Source: Conidiobolus incongruus B7586 (Eukaryota > Entomophthoromycota > Entomophthoromycetes > Entomophthorales > Conidiobolaceae). Taken from it: 40,224 nt of DNA. The notes beneath the pieces were generated by a model. That model ran no database searches and had not been told where the DNA came from. It was given only the letters and a program-made list of their open reading frames with translations. Within the stretch, counting starts at the first letter, position 1; every line of letters starts with the position of its first letter. Below, piece by piece: positions 33,157 to 40,224 of the stretch. The position numbers and the translations under genes were made by a program. Where the stretch lies: contig JNEM01014278.1 in assembly GCA_000697335.1 (NCBI GenBank), forward strand, positions 1 to 40,224. Direction: 5' to 3'.

Positions 33157-36100
33157 GGTACAAATCGAAAAGTAGTATGAACTATTAACGAGAAGACTAA
33201 TGACAGTTTAAATAGTATGGATAAATAGTTTGAATTCTTGTACCACCTATCAATGGGAATTAATTTAGCCATACATGGAAAAGAATTTTTCTAAAAACAA
33301 TGGTTTAATGATTTAATAATTTTTTAATTATTTTGATTGTTTGACGAGATAACAATTAAGCTCTAATTATAAATTAACAATAGCAATTAATTGATGAATA
33401 ATCAATTGTATGGTTTGTTAATAATTAAACTATTTAGCTAACATAAATAAAACTGTCAAACTTTTTAATTAGTCATCTGCAGAATTTCAATTGGTTCTTA
33501 ATCCACCAAGGGTTAATGGGTTGAAACCCCGCCAAATGTACAACATGGATTGAAATTCGTGATCTTTGTAGCACCAAACCCATACTTCGCTTCTAATCGT
33601 ACTAAAAACCAAGATAATTCGCATAAAACTCAGCTATTCTTAACAATATTTATATTTAAAATATATTTAAATTTTGGTATATTTCTAAGGATTCTATATG
33701 TAATACTATAAAAATTCAATTTTTTTTAATTATAATAAACAATTTTTTAATTTAAAATTCAAAAATTATTCAATATAATTCTAAGAATTATTGAAAATAT
33801 TTGATTCATAATAAGTATACATCCGAAAAATTTTAACTCTTGCCACTATATTATAAAACCTGAAAACAATTAATTATTCTTTGATAATTGCTCATTGTTA
33901 ATTATATATATATATATATTCTCCCCCCCCCCCTTTTTGAATTAATATCCACGTAAAATTCAATATTAAATAGAAGCTAAAATGATTTGGGATAATAATA
34001 TATATTTTAATTTAAATTGGTTAATATAAGAATTTTCATTACAAAGAAATTATCAAATTATATAATAATTAAAATATCCATCTTTAATTTGTAACTTGTT
34101 CATTATTTTTAAAAAATTATTAATATATTATATATTACATTATTTATAAATTATTAGTAAGTGAAAACAATAATAACATTATATTTTACATTACTAGTAC
34201 AAATCATAACTTGATTAATAATATTATATTGGCCACATTTAATATCAAAGAATCTAAGTTAATTATTATATTTTGTAATTTAAATAAATTTTAATATATA
34301 TTTAATTAATTTGTACTACTTATTTTGAAAAATTTTATAAGTTAATAATAATGCTATTTTTCAATTGCATTTATTATACCTCTCTAATGACTTTATTTGG
34401 TATTTTGAAATATTAATATCAACATTGTATTATAATAATAAAATAGCTATGATTACTAGTATCGTAGTTATAATCGGAAAATACATGTATTGGTTTAATG
34501 AAGCAATTCGAATAGTGAACAACTATCATATTGTGTGATATAACTAATTCAAAACTTAAATTTCATACTTTTTTATATATCGAATTTATTAATATTATAT
34601 TTCGAAAATAAAAATAGTTCAACCATTTTATTTTAAAATAAGTAACTTTAAATGCAAAGTTATGGTGATGATATCTATATTGTTCAAGTTCAATTTCATC
34701 CCTTATAGCTTTTTACAATTGAATAAAGTGCAAAAAAAATCAATTTTAATGCAATTAAAGATAATTGAAAAGCTTTTATAATTACTCCACAAAGATCGGT
34801 AAAATTCCAATTATGTTTTTAATTATTCTTTAATGGAAAAATATACTATATAGCCATTGTATAGCTAATTATTTATATCTTATTCTATACCAATTTATTT
34901 GATTTCACTTATTTTTTACCAAAATTTAGTCTAAATTATTAAAGTAATAATTTTCAATTATTAACTCTTGGGAAAAACTATACATATAGGTCTATATTGT
35001 GTGTATCATATTTTTCATTGATTGAATTTATCACTGCTCTATTTAAGGTTTTTTATATACAAGAAAATTATTATATTAATTTCAATATTATGATTGTTAA
35101 TAATTATAATATTGAGTCTGCATTAATAATATATTTAGCATTTTTGTTTAAAAAATAAAATCACGGAACATCACATTTAATCATATTATTCAATAGTTTA
35201 TTGGGATTATATTATCAATCATATTATATATAACTAGCTATTAATTGACTATTTGTGTACTTTCAAAATATGATATCTTTAGCTTATTAAACCGTTAAAA
35301 CTATAAACTGTTTAATTTTTATTATTTTAAATATAGTTAATAATTTATTCAATCTAATTTTCAGTTATAAAATCCAAAAATTTATTTTCAAAATTATATT
35401 AATATCATATTATTTTTAATGATTAAAAAATATTCTAAGTATTTCATAATATTAATTAATTCATATTTATGAGTAAGTATCATGATTTCAAATTCAACTT
35501 ATGTCATTTTTATTCACGGCTTCATTAGTTAATATCATTAAACTTAATTTTAATATTTCTGTAGAATTGATAGTTTATCAACCTCTTATAAAATGATGAA
35601 ATATAAAAAATTAACATCATGTCAAATTTTTTGCTTTAAATGCAAATGTTTATGATTTGGAATTTTCATTGAAAGTTAATCCTTACTATCCGCTATTCTA
35701 ATAGTATCAATTTTATGAATTACAAATTGAACTGTTTAAATTTTAAAATTAGTTATATATTAAATTACTTTATTATTCTGATTAGAAACAACAAATCAGA
35801 TACAATCATAATGTTTGAATTTAATATATATTTTATTATTATTGAAAATCTGTTGATAATAAGCATAAGTAATAAATGAAGAAATTATTGATATTAGCAA
35901 CAATAGGATCTAATAGCATTTTTAAAGTTAAATCAAGTTTTATATTCAAACTTGGCAATCTGATTTTTATTGTCTTAAATCATCAAATCAAATTTGACCA
36001 ATCAATATAATATTCAACATTAGATTTGAATTAAATTTTAACTTTTAATTCATATTCACAAAGTCATATATAACTATTAACCTTACAATAAAGAAATATT

Positions 36101-37084
36101 TTGAATTTTTCCCTGATAAATTAATTCACATCTTCAAAATTAAATTTTAATATTACTTACCTCATCATTTATATACTAAACCTTATTGATTATTCTGTCA
36201 AATATATCAGAGTAATGTTAGATTTTTCATTTATTTAACTTTGAATGTTTATCATATACCAAAAAACCATATCTATCTCAATATAAATTTGAACTAAAAC
36301 TCAAATGTATCAAAATATGTTTGAAATTTGATGGTTCAATTTTTGCAATTTAGAAAATTATACATGCCAGATCAATAATCACATTGGAATTTCTTAACTA
36401 AAATATCTTATTTATCATTTACAAACTTGAAAATCTCTAGATTATCATAAATAAAAGTCTGAATAGCATAATTATGCTATGAAGCATTGTATATTTAAAA
36501 AAGTTGGGCATACCTATCAAGAAAAAACAAATTTCTATTATATTAGCAATATTCCTTTATAATATTCATATCCAATAATGATTTTTTAATTTTAACATTC
36601 AATTAGATTGATGTCTGTCATTCTTTGCCAATATCCAAATTTTGAAAATATAATGTTTTTGAAGTGGAATTGATTAAGAGATTGTTGGACATTGAATCAA
36701 TTGAATATGAAAACATATATTTAGAACAATGTGATATACTCAAGTTATATTCCAGAATCTATATTTGACAGTTCATAATACATAAATTGATTGACCTTTT
36801 TCTTTATTTATATTTAAAAGGTAAATAAATTCCTATTTATTCAATATTTTAAATTTGAACTTAATACAGTTGATATACATCTATATTATATAATATTTCT
36901 ATATCAAATGAGATAATATTAACTACCTTCAATCTAATTAACTTGTAGTTCAAAAAGTAAATATAATATTGAAAGATGATTACAGACTATAATTCGATTT
37001 CAAATTGAATTTTATAGCACATTAATATGAATTAATCTTATATAAATTGGTTGAAATTTTATTTTTACTAGGTATTTTTCAAGC
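33157..37084. other. Long AT-rich spacer with small G+C patches
   Basis: No gene recognised in nearly 4 kb. A patch at about 33476-33640 is less A+T-rich and contains a near-palindromic GGGTTGAAACCCCG; it may be an old repeat fragment. An (AT)n run at 33902-33920 is followed by an 11-base C run (33923-33933). The remainder is uniformly AT-rich with stops in all frames. Confidence 0.5.
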
Positions 37085-38036
37085 TGCGATATAAAAGAGC
37101 TGCTAAGGTCTGTCACTCTTACTTAGTCTCTTCTTGAAAAAATAAAATTATTGATGCGTTGATGATACTTGATAGAGGAAATATTATGGATGTATTATGC
37201 TTCAATATTTGGTTACGTTCTGAAATTAAAATCATAAACCACGAAAACACTGGTCTTTGTCAAATAGACAAAGATATAACTAACTATAAGACCAAGTACC
37301 TTTATAGATATCGGCGTTTTTGGGGTACTAATTTAATTAATTAAAGACTGATTGGTAGATGATGACCTCATAACATTTTCATAATGTTTGTTATAGAACT
37401 TACTAATCAAGGCATAAGAAATACATATAAAAATTAGAATAAGTGATTTCACTGAAATAATTGCCCCAAAAGTATCAATTCTTTGCCATTTAGGATGGGA
37501 TTTTGGAAGTATACAAATATTACCCCAAGAAATTTCTGAAAGAGGATGGCAGATAACTAGATCCAAACAAATTAAAAAATTAATCCAAGAAATATCCCCA
37601 ATATCCTGGATACCATTAATATTAATATTTATAGCGGGGTATCGTATTAGCTCTATAACATTAATTACATCAAAGACGTTAATTATAGATGCATAGAACA
37701 CTATCCTAGTTGATTTACAAAAATAAGATATATATTTTTAATAATCTCGAGTTAATGCCAGAATCCAAATGTACATTTCTCGAAACGTAAAAAAATTCTA
37801 ACATTAAAATAGTAAAAAGTGACTATGCTTGAAAGGATAGTGTAAATTTTCAAAATCATAATTGAATTAAACAAAAATCACCAATAAAATCAATAACTAA
37901 CCACCTAAGCTTAAATAAATATCACAATTTCTCCCATCATAAGTCCAGAATTGAAAAATGATCTAAGTTCTAATTCAACTATATTTAACTTCCCTCATTC
38001 ACCTTTGTGCTTATTTTTATCATTAACCTCGTCCAT
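37085..38036 (-). pseudogene. Decayed GPCR of the second lineage
   Basis: Relative of the receptor at 32194-33156. An ATG at 38036 opens MDEVNDKNKHKGE and stops; SGLMMGEIVIFI then matches helix 1 of the intact gene. The longest open part (37701-37333) reads FYASIINVFDVINVIELIR (helix 3; LIR at the DRY position), SEISWGNICILP (loop 2 Cys block) and DTFGAIISVKSLILIF (helix 5). The end near 37160-37085 reads ILFFQEETK, then stops. Helix 6 and much of helix 7 are eroded. It has multiple frame changes and internal stops. Confidence 0.85.
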
Positions 38037-38127
38037 TTTGAAGATAAAATATGAACGACCATAGGCAAAGAGTAGATTTACTTATAGGCCGATTCAGGAA
38101 CCATGGATTTAATCAAGTTACCCCAAT

Positions 38128-38235
38128 CCCATAATATTTCTTTTATTATCAGCAATTCTAGGAATATTATCATATATTAACGGATTTTTGTTATATGGTT
38201 TTTTAGTATCTTATAGAAACTTCCCATCACTTTAA
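38128..38235 (+). pseudogene. Possible receptor helix-1 fragment on the opposite strand
   Basis: A 35-codon open stretch reads a strongly hydrophobic segment ending NGFLLYGFLVSYRNFPSL, then stops. A hydrophobic helix with Asn, followed by a basic turn, is what helix 1 and the first inner loop of rhodopsin-like receptors look like. It matches neither lineage in this window well, and nothing following it can be assigned. It may be a scrap of a third receptor type or chance. Confidence 0.25.
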
Positions 38236-38863
38236 GAAATATATATCCTTTTGAATCAATAATATATTTTAGTAAATATCATTAGATTATTCATCAAATT
38301 CAAATAATTATCCAGATAATTAAGGCTTATGAATTAAGTTATCAATTTAATTAATTTAATTATAAATTCTTTTCATATAAAAAGTTAAAATAATGACGAT
38401 TATCCACTGGTTCACTAATATGTATTATCCTGTATCAGTTTGAATTTCTTTTCAATTAAAATGAAAATATAAAATTTTGAGCTATTAGGTTAATTAAAAT
38501 AAAAAAATTAATGATTTGTAAACTAATCAATTATTAAACAAGCATTCAAACCAAGTTATATAAATTTATAAAAATTTATAAAATATTTTAACAAATTAAA
38601 AATTAATTTGTTATTAACCATATATTTCTTATCATATAATATTTTCGAATTCAATTTTATTAGCTATTGCTAATATATTTGAAGGCATTAATATGATCAT
38701 AAATATTCTATTAAACAATATATCAGTATTTATATTTTGAATTATAGATAATTTATCAACCTATTGGTAGAAATTTAATAATGATAAAATTTTAAAATCC
38801 AAACCAAATAAAAATACTATTATGTGATTTATAAAAATTTATAAAAATATTAAATTAATACTC

Positions 38864-39138
38864 TCCTTCATATTGAATAGCTTTTTGCCATACTTTTGGT
38901 GAAAATTTGATACTTAAAAATAATCTATTTTATTTAGGACTGAAATTTGATATTTTACAAACTAATTTATTTATAAGAATTTTTTAAAAGAATATTTTAA
39001 ATTATCTTAAGTAATTATAACCATATAAATAATAATCTGGTGAATTTACTATTTATAGTAACTTTATTTAATTTTATATATAAAAAGTTTTTAATAGTTT
39101 TAAATATATATTTTATTTTTATCATATAAAATATTATA
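38864..39138. repeat. Diverged direct repeat in AT-rich tail, unit 1
   Basis: Aligns to 39310-39598 at an offset of about 447 bases. Shared anchors are GACTGAAATTT.ATATTTTA, AGTAATTATAA.CATATA and the TAAAAAG..TTTTA block followed by a TATATTTTAT stretch. Family unknown; possibly an old element. Confidence 0.5.
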
Positions 39139-39309
39139 TTATTTTTATAATTAAAATTTCAGATAAAAATAATCTTATTTAATAATAATTATAAATGTTT
39201 CTATTATTACTTTGTATTTTTAATAGTGGGAATTTTTTGTGATTAAAAATAAATAAATATTTTAATATATAATATATAATAATTAGTATATAATATAAAT
39301 TTAATATTT

Positions 39310-39598
39310 TCCTTTATCATTAATAACATTTTGTTATATTTTTAGCAAACTTTTATCACTTAAAAAATTTTTCTTTTTATTAAAGACTGAAATTTAATAT
39401 TTTATAAATTAATTAAATTTTTTTACAGAAATTTTCTTTCTTATAAGCTGGTTTTTTAATTGCTTAGAGTAATTATAATCATATATGTTATAATCTAAGG
39501 AATATATTTGATATGGTAGTTTTTTCCAATTATTTATAATTAAAAAGGTTTTTATAGCTTTAGATTTATATATTTTATAATTATTATATAAAATAATA
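39310..39598. repeat. Diverged direct repeat in AT-rich tail, unit 2
   Basis: Second unit of the pair with 38864-39138. Differences between the two appear to be mostly transitions, unit 2 being the more A+T-rich in the upstream part. Confidence 0.5.
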
Positions 39599-40224
39599 GG
39601 TTTTCTCAAATTTTATTAGGAATACTAATTAAAAATATTTTTATTTAAAAAAATGATATAAAGTTTATTATTAATTAATTTTCCTTCAGGAATTAAATAA
39701 AAATAGCATATACCATTATAATTGATTATAATAACTAACATTTGCTTATTAATAAAATATTTATTTAAAAGGATTTATAAAGGGGGTTGATTTAACTTAA
39801 TTTAATATCTTGATTTATATTTTAATAAAAGATTATATATAAAGATTTAAGATTCATCAATTATAATTATTTGTTATAAAAGTTTAAATTTCTAATAATA
39901 TTTTTATAAGTTTTGTTTAATAATAACTACTCTAACTTTTATCTAAGTTTTAATTAAATTATAAGGTATTTATTTTATATTTTATATTTCTATTTATTAA
40001 TTTGAGTTTAAATTTTAATATATATAAAATACTTATAAAACTAATATTAAAATATTTAGATAATTTTTTAACTAAAATAAAAAGGTATTTTTTAATATAT
40101 TTTTTCACTTTATTAATAATTAAAAGAGTAATAGTTAAAATTAGTTTTTTAGATTTTAGCAAGTTTTAGATATTTTTCTTAAAGTAATTTATTTAGTGAT
40201 AAATTATTGATTTAAATAATTTTT

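Larger units (their letters stand above)
38240..40224. other. Extremely AT-rich terminal region
   Basis: Nearly 2 kb of the most A+T-rich sequence in the window, with no gene recognised. It contains a diverged direct repeat (listed separately). Short minus-strand open frames at 39409-39609 and 39959-40162 consist of Lys/Ile/Asn/Tyr codons and are probably compositional. Confidence 0.5.

Noticed and set aside
33090-33272. Open frame overlapping the start of the second-lineage receptor
   Set aside because: Overlaps the receptor in another frame and matches nothing; the receptor frame is clearly the real one.
39409-40162. Two minus-strand open frames in the AT-rich tail as genes
   Set aside because: Their codon content is almost only Lys, Ile, Asn, Tyr and Leu, and the first lies in a diverged repeat whose other unit is not open.
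1-40224. CRISPR arrays, operons, bacterial ribosome binding sites or riboswitches
   Set aside because: No regular spaced repeats, and the spliced clpP, tRNA type and gene layout are eukaryotic, so such features are not expected.
38240-40224. Centromere or mitochondrial insertion as explanation for the AT-rich tail
   Set aside because: No tandem satellite array and no recognisable mitochondrial gene; composition alone is not enough evidence.

Overview
This is a window of nuclear eukaryotic DNA with very high A+T content (by eye about three quarters or more; the last 2 kb and first 470 bases are higher still). It has intronless seven-transmembrane receptor genes, one gene split by 50-61 base introns (mostly GTAA...TAG), a nuclear-type tRNA-Gln, and long gene-poor spacers full of AT microsatellites and old repeats. 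A compact fungal style of intron, a mitochondrial ClpP, and a local expansion of rhodopsin-like receptors best fit an early-diverging, AT-rich fungus of the Conidiobolus/Entomophthorales type. That assignment is inference from memory of such genomes, not from a search.

Layout. From 1.35 to 18.4 kb there is a same-strand (+) array of five intact, intronless rhodopsin-like GPCR genes of one clade (about 1354, 5675, 8368, 14311 and 17458). Interspersed are three decayed copies on + (11191, about 15950, 18983) and one on - (about 24185-25065). Repeats lie among them: two LTR-like direct repeats bracket the second receptor, an inverted pair of about 330-base repeats brackets the second and third, and a 441-446 base repeat carrying a TATA-like box and a short coding start appears twice, each time beside a dead receptor.

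From 20.5 to 28 kb the content changes to predicted secreted proteins. Two paralogues (20523-21632 on + and 26762-27934 on -) each have a hydrophobic N-terminus, a long low-complexity middle with two shared short motifs, and a 92-residue C-terminal domain that aligns without gaps (44 of 92 identical by hand count). Between them lies a small secreted-protein gene on - (22673-23037) whose ATG and main frame are separated by one base at a homopolymer.

From 28.9 to 30 kb is the mitochondrial ClpP protease gene (-). I could resolve its exons, including a 6-base microexon (ATGCAG, Met-Gln) and a 51-base in-frame intron-like insertion just before the catalytic Asp. A tRNA-Gln(TTG) follows at 30.6 kb (-). 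At 32.2-33.2 kb is one receptor of a second rhodopsin-like lineage (-), with a dead relative at 37.1-38.0 kb (-). The rest, especially 33.2-37.1 kb and 38.3-40.2 kb, is AT-rich spacer with a diverged 290-base direct repeat near the end.

How the parts relate: the receptors look like a birth-and-death chemosensory-type family at the plasma membrane. The secreted paralogues sit inside the region flanked by receptor copies, so a receptor/secreted-partner locus is possible, but nothing in the sequence proves it. ClpP and the tRNA look like unrelated housekeeping neighbours.
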